NCBI GenBank assembly: GCA_009829735.1
Contig: CM020618.1
Span: forward strand, 6,322,882-6,386,881
Source: Pyropia yezoensis
Lineage: Eukaryota > Rhodophyta > Bangiophyceae > Bangiales > Bangiaceae
Direction of reading: 5' to 3'
DNA length: 64,000 nt
Shown: piece after piece, positions 53,209 through 63,497 of the stretch
How the letters are laid out: the number at the start of each line of letters is the position of its first letter
Position numbering within the stretch: the stretch's first letter is position 1
Program-made: the position numbers and the translations under genes
Notes under the pieces: model-generated
Database searches by the model: none
Told to the model about the DNA's origin: nothing
The model's input: the letters and a program-made list of their open reading frames with translations, nothing else

Positions 53209-53433
53209 TCTTCCCCCTCCCCTCCCCCCCTCCCCACCGGCCGCTATCCCCGCCCGCGGGCGCCGACGATAACGGCGATGCCGGCGACGGCGGCGTGGCA
53301 CCGCTGCTCCCCCCCTCCCCCCCCCTCTCTCCCTCCCCACAGTGCTCTTCCTCCCTCCCCCCCCACCGCATCCCGCCGCCACCCTCCCACCGCATCCCCC
53401 CCCCACGGTCCCGCCTCGTCCGCGTCCGTACCT
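50224..53433. other. GC-rich, low-complexity host sequence; probable minus-strand gene, not resolved
   Basis: Every frame is open for long stretches because of GC bias. Minus-strand pieces with ordinary composition suggest real exons: LVTRDLFTAWLTGRRASPDLF (about 50950-50890) and QTITAHIHGADAPGRWRHVRD (about 52940-52875), set in Ala/Gly/Pro runs. I cannot fix exon limits or a family. Plus-strand frames over this stretch look like shadows (Arg/Pro-rich). Confidence 0.35.
52052..52156. repeat. 21-bp minisatellite, five copies
   Basis: CCACTATCGCTCCGCCG(C/T)CCG-like units repeat with single-base variants. The unit is a multiple of three, giving SGGRRSD repeats on the minus strand and LSLRRPP repeats on the plus strand. 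A 9-bp repeat (GGCCGTCGC) follows at about 52255-52290. Confidence 0.8.
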
Positions 53434-53646
53434 CTAGGTTGCGCCTCGCAGCGGCGACACGGGCGTCCCCCCCCCACACCCCCCCACCCCCTCCTCCCCC
53501 CCCCCCCCCCCTCCCCCCCCCCCACCGCCCGTGCCCTCAAACGCGCGGATCGCTTCGCCGTACGCGGCGGCCGCCTCGGCCAGCCGCCGCTGGCAGTCGA
53601 GCACCACCCTCAGGTCCAGCAGCGTCTCCCCCGTCGCCACAGCCAT
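53434..53646 (-). CDS. Possible N-terminal exon of an unknown host gene
   Basis: The minus-strand ATG at 53646 begins MAVATGETLLDLRVVLDCQRRLAEAAAAYGEAIRAF, helical and of normal composition. It then runs into Gly/Glu low complexity. It may be the start of the unresolved minus-strand gene at 50224-53433. Element D sequence abuts it on the other side, so the promoter may have been displaced. Confidence 0.35.
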   Translation of the reverse strand: MAVATGETLLDLRVVLDCQRRLAEAAAAYGEAIRAFEGTGGGGGGGGGGGEEGVGGCGGGTPVSPLRGAT

Positions 53647-53685
53647 GTCACCCGAGCTCCACCGCCAAGCAAACGGGACTTGACC

Positions 53686-54024
53686 CGGCGCAAGCGGGCC
53701 GCAGCACCCTGCCTATCCCAAGAAGAAGGCCGGGAATATGTCTACGTCATATTAGTCGACCATGTCTGGAGAGACGGGCGCTTGTACCTGCGAGTACGCT
53801 GGTTCGGTTTTAATCCGGCAGATGATACCTGGGAACCCTCAAACCGGTTACCCATCGCGGACGTCTGTGCCTACACGCGACGGAACGGGATTCAGGGCAC
53901 TCCGGTGGCCAGAGCCGGCAAGATCCTGGAGTCGGACTCGGAGGACGACCAGGAGGACGGGACCGATCAAGACCCTCAGGACGAGCCGAGCTCACCCGCA
54001 ACGGATGCGGAACAAGAGGATTGA
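53686..54024 (+). pseudogene. Element D pol C-terminus with chromodomain
   Basis: The segment YVYVILVDHVWRDGRLYLRV followed by RWFGFNPADDTWEPSNRLP matches the chromodomains at the ends of pol in A and B. An acidic tail (SDSEDDQEDG...) ends at TGA 54022-54024. Such domains direct integration towards particular chromatin. The 5' part of pol is absent, so this is a truncated gene; its fused plus-strand frame upstream lies in host DNA. Confidence 0.75.
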
Positions 54025-54169
54025 GAAGAAGGGAACGGGTATATCAAGGAAAACACGCAATGCAAGCATGGAGCAATCAAGGAAAACAAGCACCCGCTCG
54101 AGCAACCCTTCTCTCAGCCTCTTCCCTCCTCCCTTCTCCCAATACTCTCTCCCTCCTGGCCTCCAAGTA

Positions 54170-55374
54170 TTACTCCCGGCGCGGACGCTGTGCCGCGGGA
54201 GCGTCCTCCATCCCTGCCTCCGCGGCACGACGGGAACCGGAGGAAGGCGGGATGACGTAGTGCGGTGGGCGCGGCGCATCCAGGTATGACGCCATCGGAG
54301 TAGTACCGGTAGTTGCCGGGCGCTCCCGCTCATCCAGATATGCCTGTCGGCGCCCCTGGAAGCCAGTGAAGGTCTCTGACCACTGCTGGGCCAGCCATGC
54401 CGCGTCAAAGTCGCCAGAAGTTCGCCAACCACCGGGCTGTCCGACATCTGGGCCGCTGTCCGCGCAAGCAAACACCCGGTCAATCACGTTGTTCAAGACG
54501 CTGGCATCAGTACCAGCACCAGGGAAGACCCGACGCCTTCAACCTGCACCAGAAGACGACCCAGCTGGTCTTCAATCACACCGACGTCGTACTGGTCGCA
54601 TGTCGGGCCACCTTGGTTCAGGTACCAGTCAGGCACCCGGAAGCGGGTAAGGCGCAGAGTCCGGCGCCGGGATCTCGAACCGCCCCGAGGATGCCACTAC
54701 CGGACGGTCCACAACAGCCCCAGAAACCGGAGTCCCCAACCCCCGCGAGGCACAGGGCCGCCGACGTTTGAAGAAGGCGCCCGAGGTAGAACGGCCGGAG
54801 TAGTCGGCGACCGCACGGCCACCCCCAGACTCGCTGCAGACAAGCGCGGTGCCGGAGGAGCTTGAAGCACCGGCCACCGGAGAACGGACGCGGACACGCG
54901 ACGCTCGGTCAAGGGTAGATCCAGCACCAGCGCGAAGGGGAGATCCTCCAGACGAGCAACCCAAGAGGAACCCGAGAAGCTCTGGGAGCGGTCTTGTGCC
55001 AGGCGCATCTGGTCCGCCGTATGAAGACGAGTCTTGTCCATCTCGGTCAAGACCCCGCTCTGGAGTTCCTTGCGCCAGATGTCCAAGCAATCCTGTTGGC
55101 ACTGGGCCGCGCTGGCGCTGCCGACCACCGTGGAGTAGCGCCGGCCCGCCAGAGGATCCTGCCCAAGAAGCATCTCCGGGAGACCCACCGGGGGGGTCTC
55201 GACCGGGTGCAACGCAGAAGCCGGTGGAACCCGATCCGTCCCCGCCGTGGCAACCGGCGCCGACACCGACACCCGAGGAACAGGAGGCAGGAGAGGGGCG
55301 CGACTACCCGAGTTCTCCTCCGCAACACTCGCCGCCGGAACCACGGGCCCAGCTTGGATCTCGGAACTGGACAT
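54170..55374 (-). pseudogene. Antisense ORF of element D (aORF-D), broken
   Basis: The ATG at 55374 (MSSSEIQAGPVVPAASV) opens a minus-strand frame to TAG at 54697-54699. The same frame continues after the stop with FRVPDWYLNQGGPTCDQYD, and then a shifted frame reads NNVIDRVFACADSG...WLAQQWSETF to 54170. It lies between the pol end and the 3' LTR of D, the same place and strand as aORF-A and aORF-B. The middle contains QQDCLDIWRKELQSGVLTEMD. I see no convincing sequence similarity to aORF-A or aORF-B, so only position and orientation link it to them. Confidence 0.5.
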
Positions 55375-55561
55375 GACGTCCAGACTCCGGGGGAACGAGA
55401 GGGCCAAGGTGAAGGAGAAGGGGGGGGGGGGACAGAATCGGAGCAGGTGATCGTGACCGGGGTGAAGACGCTCGACCTCGGCACCGGTGTGGACTTGCTC
55501 AAGGCTGTGCACGGTGGCACCTGGTTCGGCCCGAGGACGTGCCGGACTAGGGAGGGAGCTA

Positions 55562-55656
55562 TGTAGCATCCCTGGCCCCGACTTGACGCCGACCCGGGAC
55601 TACAACCAGAGGGCACCAGGTGCCAGAAACACGCCCGCCGTGTGGTGATGGTTGGC
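55562..55656 (+). repeat. Start of the 3' LTR of element D
   Basis: TGTAGCATCCCTGGCC follows a polypurine tract; only the first 95 bases are present before the gap. Confidence 0.5.
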
Positions 55657-56156
55657 NNNNNNNNNNNNNNNNNNNNNNNNNNNNNNNNNNNNNNNNNNNN
55701 NNNNNNNNNNNNNNNNNNNNNNNNNNNNNNNNNNNNNNNNNNNNNNNNNNNNNNNNNNNNNNNNNNNNNNNNNNNNNNNNNNNNNNNNNNNNNNNNNNNN
55801 NNNNNNNNNNNNNNNNNNNNNNNNNNNNNNNNNNNNNNNNNNNNNNNNNNNNNNNNNNNNNNNNNNNNNNNNNNNNNNNNNNNNNNNNNNNNNNNNNNNN
55901 NNNNNNNNNNNNNNNNNNNNNNNNNNNNNNNNNNNNNNNNNNNNNNNNNNNNNNNNNNNNNNNNNNNNNNNNNNNNNNNNNNNNNNNNNNNNNNNNNNNN
56001 NNNNNNNNNNNNNNNNNNNNNNNNNNNNNNNNNNNNNNNNNNNNNNNNNNNNNNNNNNNNNNNNNNNNNNNNNNNNNNNNNNNNNNNNNNNNNNNNNNNN
56101 NNNNNNNNNNNNNNNNNNNNNNNNNNNNNNNNNNNNNNNNNNNNNNNNNNNNNNNN
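55657..56156. other. Assembly gap of exactly 500 N
   Basis: 500 N is a typical placeholder, so the true size is unknown. It hides the rest of the D LTR, the 5' half of B' and the other side of the B' insertion in element C. Confidence 0.99.
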
Positions 56157-57062
56157 AAGCAACTCCTCTCCGATAACGGAGCAAACCTTACGTCGGCATT
56201 CTGCACAAAGGTCCTGGGCATGTTCGGTATCGAACCACGTCGGGCATCCGACTACCACCCGCAGTCCAACGGGCAGGTGGAGCGGTTCAACCGCACCATC
56301 GTAAAGATGCTACAGTGCTACGTGGCCGAGCACACGAACACTTGGGACAGGCTTCTGTCCGTACTCACCCTGGCATACAATGCCAGGCCACATCGGAGCA
56401 CAAACATTGCTCCGCTGGAGTGGGTCATGCCACTAGGCGTCGGTAACTTGACGCTGCCACCCGGAAGGTGCACTCGGTATGATACGCCGAAGGGCCGACC
56501 CGCCGAACGCATCCACCTAGCTTGGTTGGCCAAGCTATCGTGGATGATTTCTAAGCTCAAGGGTGCCCTTGACAGAACACAACTTCGGTATAAGAAGAAC
56601 TTCGACGCCCGACTACGGGTGCGCAACGCAACCCTGGTAACAGGTGACTGGGTCTATATCAGACACCAGAAGTTCCGAGGGAACAAGCTTATGCAACCGG
56701 TCAAGGGACCGTACCAGATCCTCCACAGAGATGACCACTCTGTTATCTTACACTCCGATACGGAGATTCAACGCATCAGCATGAATGATGTCACACCTGC
56801 TCCGAAGCCGGAACAGCCTCAGCCGGTACCGGCTGGGTTGCTACATGAAGCCCTTACAACCCACCGATCAGATGACCCGGTGGGACCGGATGGGATTCCA
56901 TACCAAGTAGAGAGCGTGGTCGGACACACCGACCCGGACCTACCAGGACCCTGGTACGTCAAGGTTATGTGGGTCGGATACGACTCACCCACCTGGGAAC
57001 AGGCGGCAAACATACCCCGCCAACTCCTCATGCCGTACATGAGGCGACGACGCCTACTGTAA
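56157..57062 (+). CDS. Element B' pol C-terminus: integrase end and chromodomain
   Basis: Partial at the gap. It starts inside the integrase core (QLLSDNGANL, D), continues with DYHPQSNGQVERFN (E) and ends with the chromodomain-like WYVKVMWVGYDSPTWE and RRRRLL at TAA 57060-57062. The TAG of element B at 33984-33986 is a Tyr codon here and no other lesion is seen in this part. At least one substitution (Ser for Pro in SWMIxKLKG) separates the copies. Confidence 0.9.
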   Translation, partial: KQLLSDNGANLTSAFCTKVLGMFGIEPRRASDYHPQSNGQVERFNRTIVKMLQCYVAEHTNTWDRLLSVLTLAYNARPHRSTNIAPLEWVMPLGVGNLTLPPGRCTRYDTPKGRPAERIHLAWLAKLSWMISKLKGALDRTQLRYKKNFDARLRVRNATLVTGDWVYIRHQKFRGNKLMQPVKGPYQILHRDDHSVILHSDTEIQRISMNDVTPAPKPEQPQPVPAGLLHEALTTHRSDDPVGPDGIPYQVESVVGHTDPDLPGPWYVKVMWVGYDSPTWEQAANIPRQLLMPYMRRRRLL

Positions 57063-57142
57063 CAACCCAACCGATACCGACTTCGGCTGTTGGGGGGTGA
57101 GGCTTATACCTACTAAGTAGGGTGTGACATGGTTACGGCAGA

Positions 57143-57228
57143 CTTAGGTTTCTAAGTCAAATCAGACTTAGGTTTCTAAGTCGAACCAAGCTTAGGTAAC
57201 TAAGTAGAGCTAAGCTTAGGTAACTAAG
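57143..57228. repeat. 24-bp-spaced hairpins of B'
   Basis: CTTAGGTTTCTAAG at 57143 and 57167 and CTTAGGTAACTAAG at 57191 and 57215 are the inverted equivalents of those in element B, with spacing preserved. Confidence 0.85.
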
Positions 57229-57541
57229 TAAAACCTGAACCTTAATAAGTTAACTTAAAGGTAAAGGCTAACTCCGATAATATCGAAGTAACTAGGGGGC
57301 TTACACGGGAGGATGACCTCCCCAAGCCAAGACACCAAGTGAGGGAGGATGACGTCCCCAAGCATGAACCAACCGGAAGAAGTTGGACGGGAGGCAAGGC
57401 ACCACTGAGCCAGAAGGGGTGCTCCCCAGGGCAGCAAACAGAGGCAAGCAATGCCCCCAAAGGGGGATGAGTTTATACTCACTACTACCCGGCTACCATA
57501 AGGGTTGCCGGGGCCCTCTCCCGCACAAACAATAGCACTCC

Positions 57542-59988
57542 TCAGTGGGTAGACCCACTGCCCGAGGGAGGCCACTCACGCGTAAGCGCGTAGACCTCCG
57601 TGCTCCACCGGTCGGCAACGTCACGACGGTCGACCACCCGAGTTACCTCGGTGCATAGCTGGACGAGGGTGCTGCGGCCAGCCTCCACGTCCTCCAGAGC
57701 TTTCTGGAGGCGGTCCAGCACGCCACCGAAGCAACGCGCTGACCCAACCAGCGCAGCACCTGGGGGGATATCCCCCCAGCTAACAGAGAGACCCCCACGC
57801 ATTGCGCGGGTAACAAGGGCGTCAACGCCCTCATACCAGAGACGGGGACCCCCGTCATGTAGGACAGGGGCGGGAGGTGACACTGGCGCAGCCAGAGGAG
57901 CCACAGGAGCCGACACGGCTACCACCGGAGCCGGTGGCACCTGATACGAGGCCCGGTAGGACCCTACCGAAGGGGCTCCACCGTAACCACGGCGGTACTC
58001 CGCCCGACGACGGGACACCTCACGCTCCCCACCCACAGAGCCCCACTCTCGGGGACGACGGCCAACCGCCGCCGGCATCGGGTTACCGAACCACGGAGCA
58101 AGGACCTGAAGAGGGTCATGGATAACCATGGAATACCCAGGTCAGCAACAGCCTCGGTGGATGCCCACCCATGGCAACTGGGCTCACCCGGCTGAGTACG
58201 CCGGACACGCAACGAGTGACGAGGCAAGGGGAATGCCCCAGCCTGCGGGTCCCGGTACGGGGGAAGGGCCAACACCCCAGCCCAGTTCACGGCATCGTGA
58301 ACAGCCAGCAGGGCTTCGAACTCCCGGGCCAACCCGGTCTTGGCGGCTATCAGATCCACGCCCAACTGCGCGATGTGCCGACGGACACCCGTCGGAAGAT
58401 GAAACAGACGACCCTGCCGGCGGACGGACAGCAAGAAGGATGAAGCCTGCCCGAGGGTAACCTCAAGGGTGAAGGTACCCTGCAACGGGTGGACCGGTCG
58501 CGAGGCCAACACACTCCCGAAGTAGCGAAGACAGGAGCCGGTGTCAAACCGGAAAGCAGGGGCGGGTTCCCACCCCTCCTGCCATAGCGGCGGGCGCACG
58601 GGAGTGTATACCGGAGCACGACCGTTGCCGGTCTGCAACGCACACGTTATATCCGTGCGGAACGCATCCGCCATGACACCATGGTTACGTCGCCAACTCG
58701 ACGCCGACTTCAACCCCGCCATGGGCGGGTAGGGAGCCGTCAACGACAGATACGGGGGTACCCCCGGGTAGTAGTCAAAGTCGGGATACCGACCGGTACT
58801 GCTCACCGTCTCCCCAAACGCAACCGGCTCCGCCGCCGCCGCAATCCCCCGAGCACTAGCCGGGTAGTCAATCTCCCGCGGCAACGCGGGGGCAATCAGG
58901 TCGCAGACCCCGAAGTTGGGGTCGAGGTAGACCTCACCCCGTCCCACCCGGGTGCGCCAGAGCTGCGCATGCCGGTCGTCCGGCTGACTCAGGATCCAAT
59001 GGTGTTCCACCCGGACCGCGTTCGGCTGGTTGACCAGCCGCACCAACTCCCGCTCCCAGCTCGGGTCCACCTTGACGCGCCGGGAGGACTCTCCACGGGG
59101 ATGCACCAGGTGGAAGTCCACCCGCATGCGCCCATCGGACTCCATCGACTCTTGCACCGTGAGGCCTCGAACCCGAGCCACCAAGTCGGACACCGACATG
59201 GCGGGTTGACCCGCCGCCACGGCGACGCCGCCACCCAACGGGGCAACCCGGGCAGGACCAGGAAGAATCGGGGGCGCCGGGGGACGCACCACCGGCAGAG
59301 GGGCCGACGTCGGAGATTGACGAGGCCGAGGAGGAAGAAGAAGGGCGGGCGCCCGCCCGGAGTAACTCCCGGTGTCAACCGCCATGGGAGAAGGAGCGTC
59401 TTGACCGCTCGACACCCGCGGCACCGCAGGTACGGTACCGGCGCCGGCACCACCCGTCGGCGTAGCCCCCGCCTAGGAAGGGGAAGGCACTTGGACAGCC
59501 TCCGGAGCCGGAGCCCCGGCCGTGCGGGCACCCGCACCGTCTTGACCCGCCGCACCGGGTGTCGCACCGCCACCACCACCCGCGTCAACGTCGGGACCGC
59601 CTCGAGGAGTCACCGCCCGGACACCCGGACCACCTTGACCAGCCGGAGTCGGCTGCGGGTCGCCACCTCCGCCGCAGGGCGGACCATCTTGAGGTAGCTG
59701 CGGTGAGCCGGCACCGGCACCAGGCTCCATCCGGGCAGCCGGCAGAGAGGGGGTAGAAGCCGCCACGCGCGGTTGACCGCCGGGTTGACCGCCGGCCGAC
59801 GGCACCGTCGTGCCGCTGCACACGGACGACAGTCCTCCGGCCGACAGACGGACGGACACCGCAGGCCCGTCGTCGTCAGACGAGCTCACCCCGTAACGCG
59901 CGGCGTCGGGACCGACAGGCGCGTCGTCCTCCATCTCCTTCCCGATCAGGAGGTCTTCCTCCTCTTCAAGCACCTGGGGATAGGACAT
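57542..59988 (-). pseudogene. Antisense ORF of B' (broken copy of aORF-B)
   Basis: It is collinear with aORF-B from MSYPQV to GSGSTH. It has TAG at 59473-59475 and a one-base deletion at about 58127-58133 (CC before ATGG where B has CCC), after which the frame shifts. I count about fourteen amino-acid differences from B, spread over the length. Confidence 0.88.
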
Positions 59989-60546
59989 GATAACGGGTGC
60001 GGAGTCCCCCGCGCCCACAAGCCGTCGACGGCTACGACCCGGTACGGTGGGTTAACCGGGACGAGCCAGGGAAGCGCGGGCACCCGCGCTTATGACCACA
60101 AACGGCCACGAGAAGCGCCGCAGGCACGCGGGTCGACCCGCGCCCCACGGGGCTACGACCGCGCTCCACCCAGGCACCTGGGCGGGACGGGGCCACCCCC
60201 ACACCCGGGGTAAGCAAGGGGGGTCACCCCCAACCGACCCCACTCAATCGTCCACACGAGAGGGGCCCCCCTACCACCAGGCACCTGGTGGCGGATCCGC
60301 TTGCACCACCCCTCAGAGGGGGGTCGTGAACAGCAACCCGCATCGGGAATTTAACGGTCCGGAAAACGAATCGTGTGTGGGTACCACACAAAGGGGGGCA
60401 CCCCCCTCAGACAACCTCGAAAAGGGGTGTCTGTCGCGACGGGGCGCAAAGCCCCACCCGACTGGTAAACGGTCACGCGACCCACTTACATTCGGTAACC
60501 CGAATGCAACTCGACCCGAGGACGGGCCGAATCTAAGGGGGGGATA

Positions 60547-60908
60547 TGTAGCAATATGGTTGTCCGTATTGTGACCCTAATATTAGGGGGGCTACTTCTA
60601 ATCCTTAACTTCAATTTGAGAGTCCGAGCTGGTCACGGTATCTATAAGTTACGTATGACCAGAGAGACTTGCATCTTGGGGTGGAGGGTAGTTAGTAGTG
60701 TCTCCGAGGGTTTATAACGAGGGGGCCGGTGGCGAATCCACCGCCGGCCAAGGTAGAACAACAAACCCCTCCCATTTGGGCTCCCATCTTGGTCCCGTGG
60801 CTTGCGCTCCAAGGACAGCAACCTTGGCCTCCCGGTGACGTTGGTGCCGATCCCCCTTGATGAGTGTTCCCTGAGAGTGGACGTGCGACGGATTCCTATT
60901 GTGCTACA
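60547..60908 (+). repeat. 3' LTR of element B'
   Basis: 362 bp, TGTAGCAATATGG to GTGCTACA, preceded by AAGGGGGGGATA. Confidence 0.93.
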
Positions 60909-61457
60909 CTCGTTCCAGCTCTCGCCGAGGTTACCACTGAACTTGGCAGCTTGGTCGCGGAAGCGCATGGCGACGTTGTGGGCTGCACGATCAGCGCTGG
61001 CCCCCGACGCCGCAGCGCTGGTAGCAGTAGACAGCGCGCTCTCGTGCTGCACGCCCGCCACACGGGAACGACGACCAGCCGCTTCCACCTCCGAGGCCAT
61101 CTCCGTGGCGACAGACCGCTCTTCGGCTTCCGGGTACAGCGCCGTCGCCAGCGTCATCTTGATGCGGTGTGAGGGATGCTGCTCCAGGTTGGCACCACGC
61201 GCGTTCAGCCAGTTGCGCAGGTCCCGATGAAGGTACGGCAACGCCACCAAGCTCGGGCTGAAGAGGACGGCAGGCGGGAGTAGCTCAGAGACAGCAGCCT
61301 TGACCTGCTCGCCCGACATCGGCGTAGCCGCCATCTCGGCCTCCAGCATGCGGACAGAGGCCACCACGCCCTTCTGCTCCTCGTTCAGCAGGCTGTCGTC
61401 CGCGGCCGCCATGAAGGTAGGCAGCGCCCCATGAGTAGTCGCAGAGACGTCCGCCAT
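60909..61457 (-). pseudogene. Element C gag, N-terminal part, truncated by B'
   Basis: The ATG at 61457 begins MADVSATTHGALPTFMAAADD. The 183 residues before the B' LTR include a helical region (EEQKGVVASVRMLEAEM, ALPYLHRDLRNWLN) and end FRDQAAKFSGNLGESWNE. The FSG.LGESW..F type motif is seen in retrotransposon gag proteins. An LTR with matching orientation lies upstream. The remainder should be to the left of B', in the gap. Confidence 0.55.
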
Positions 61458-61624
61458 TGTTGCGCGTCAACGAGCACTCGCAGCACAGCAGGAACTGCAG
61501 ACCACGCGGGCAGCAGACACACACGACGTCGCAGTCACCCGAGCGTCCACAACAGCACAGCACGCAGGCAGACACACCCCGTCCGAGTTGCGGGCGTCCT
61601 TCCCCAAGCCTGTCGGCGCACCGG

Positions 61625-62311
61625 TGTTACCCGGAGGGGGTCGGCCGTAGACCTTATGGAACGTCAACACGCACGCGTGCCAAGGATTCTAGGCAGGCTC
61701 CGACCCGAAGGCCGGCGCTCCAGGCACCAGGCGCGCGCACGCTCAGTCCCCGCGTTGGTTCAAGTGCCCTTGCCCTTGTACTGCGCCGTGCATACGCGCG
61801 GCGCGACCTTGACAGCCGTGCACACCTTGCGCACACGTACTCCGCCCGTACACAGCTACGCGGCGTCCTCGTCTTGTTCCCGTGCACCGTCCCCGTCCGG
61901 CGCACGTCTTGTTGAGGGTCACCTTGATCGTTATTCGCGACTGTGGATTCTTAGTGAAAGGGTCTATTGGAAAGTAGAAAGTGGGAGCCAACGGCCTTCG
62001 AACCGACCGGGCAATCGAGCAGAGGGTGGCCGTCGTCCGCGCGCACCCAAGCACGAGTCTATGCAATGATCCCCACTTGTCTTCCCCCTCCTCCCTCCTC
62101 GCTACTCGATGCGAGGGAGCGCTTATATAGGCGCGGAGTGTCTCACCACAGGCGTGAGACGGCACTCCACACCCCATAGGCAAAGCATGCACACATGGCA
62201 AAACAAACACACAACGCAGCGCGAGGATGCAGCGTCAAATTGCCAGCGCGGCCGACATGTGTCAGCACGGCTGACGAAATGTGATGGAACCACGCGATTG
62301 GCTCCGTAACA
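61625..62311 (-). repeat. Probable 5' LTR of element C
   Basis: On the minus strand the 687-bp segment starts TGTTACGGAGCC and ends CCGGGTAACA, giving TGTTAC/GTAACA termini. It contains a TATA box and lies 167 bases upstream of the C gag ATG. The other LTR is not in the window, so the limits are a proposal. Confidence 0.5.
62119..62134 (-). promoter_or_regulatory. TATA box in the element C LTR
   Basis: On the minus strand GCGCCTATATAAGCGC is a strong TATA box directed towards the C gag. Confidence 0.65.
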
Positions 62312-63051
62312 TTCCATCACCTTCCAGAATCATTCGCAATCACGGTTTCGACCATTATGGAACTCGCGTGGCGTTACTGTCAGCAGCGACCGCAACATCC
62401 AAGATCATCCAGAACCATCTAGTGATGACTGGGCCGCGTCGGACAGCAATGTGACGCAGGTTCCATCAGCTATGGATTCACACTGTGGAAGACCTGGGGA
62501 ACAGAAGTGGGCAATATCGTCAGATCCTCTGTTAAGGTTTTTTACTCCAAATTTGGATGTCTCGTGAAACTCTGCTTCGGTCTGCAGACCGTGAGCCGGT
62601 CTCGATGACCACGGCCCTGGTCCGGTGCCTATTTGGCGGCCTAGGAGCACCCCTGGGAGGACCAGTTCTTAAACGGGCCACGTCGAGCCCCCGCGGACGG
62701 AAAGTATTCAGAAACTATTTCCCTGTGGGCAGAGGCAAATTCCGCCACCCTCTAATCCAGGACGGCCCCGTGAATTGGACTGAACACGCGCCGCCCGTGA
62801 GAGCCATTCTATTCAGAAACTGTTGCCTGCTGAGACGGTCCTTTTTTTTTCGCCGCGGAAGCGAGCAGGGCGCCTCTCTTTGGTCAAGATGGCGCCCCAT
62901 TGGTCCAGCACGATGCGCTTGTTGTCACAGGAGAGGCTTCACCCTCCAGCTTGAAGACGGACTTCGCAGGCCAACACACGCGACCGACACGCCTGCTGCC
63001 TCTCGCCCCGCCGGTCACCCCTGTCTTTCGCCAAGTCGCTCCGCGCTGGCT
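62312..63051. other. No confident gene
   Basis: Lower GC than the surroundings. ATTCAGAAACT occurs at about 62707 and 62812. A plus-strand frame from 62557 runs into the next region but looks non-coding at first. Confidence 0.4.
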
Positions 63052-63333
63052 ATGCTGCCTCTGCTTTCTGCCACCCCACCCTCCGTCTCCCCGCCTCCCC
63101 ACGGCAGCTGCAGCTTTCCCCCCCCCCCCCACTTGCCTCCGTCGACGCCCTCTCCGCCGACGTTGCCGGCACCGTCACCTGCGGCACTGACAGCGCCGCC
63201 CAGCTCGCCGCCACCCCCGCCGCCGCCGCCGCCGCCGCCGCCGCGGCCACCACCGCCGCCGCCGCCGGAGATGGAAATGCTGTGAACGAGTCGGTGGCGG
63301 TGGCGGTGGCGGGCGGGGGGAGCCTCCGCCGGT

Positions 63334-63420
<87 letters not shown>

Positions 63421-63497
63421 GGCCGGCTGCGACGCGGCCGGCGGAGGCGGAGGAGCTGCGGGACGTGCGGGAGGGGCGGGCGGTTTTAAAGGGATAG
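63052..63497 (+). CDS. Ala-rich host ORF with a C-run frame change, uncertain
   Basis: An ATG at 63052 (MLPLLSATPPSVSPP) runs into a 12-14 C tract near 63117-63130. In the frame reached after it, residues look natural (ASVDALSADVAGTVTCGTDSAAQLA), then poly-Ala, NAVNESVAVAVAGG, a 27-codon Ala run and EAEELRDVREGRAVLKG to TAG 63495-63497. The same frame resumes after the stop with more Ala-rich sequence (VPVSWADGPPHPLGG). Probably part of a host gene whose homopolymer length is wrong or variable. Unknown function. Confidence 0.3.
63338..63420. repeat. GGC triplet run
   Basis: An almost perfect run of about 27 GGC/GCG triplets. Confidence 0.9.

Larger units (their letters stand above)
53650..55656 (+). 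mobile_element. Element D: 3' part of a third chromodomain retrotransposon
   Basis: What remains is the C-terminus of pol on the plus strand, an antisense ORF on the minus strand, a polypurine tract (GGGAGGGAGCTA, 55550-55561) and the start of an LTR (TGTAGCATCCC from 55562) running into the assembly gap. The left limit is approximate and abuts host sequence; gag, protease, RT and most of integrase are missing. Confidence 0.7.
56157..60908 (+). mobile_element. Element B': second copy of B, 5' part lost in the gap
   Basis: It matches element B in inverted orientation from within integrase to the 3' LTR (60547-60908). Order: pol C-terminus, convergent hairpins, antisense ORF on the minus strand, polypurine tract, LTR. 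The base after the LTR (CTCGT at 60909-60913) should be one copy of the target duplication; the other is not visible. It interrupts the gag of element C. Confidence 0.93.

Noticed and set aside
50245-54024. Long plus-strand ORFs of 500-700 codons rich in Arg, Pro and Ala
   Set aside because: Composition follows from GC bias; pieces with normal composition are on the minus strand, and the only real plus-strand part is the D chromodomain at the end.
61985-62030. GGTTCGAA on the minus strand resembling a tRNA T-loop
   Set aside because: The flanking bases do not form a T-stem, and no acceptor or anticodon arm could be laid out.
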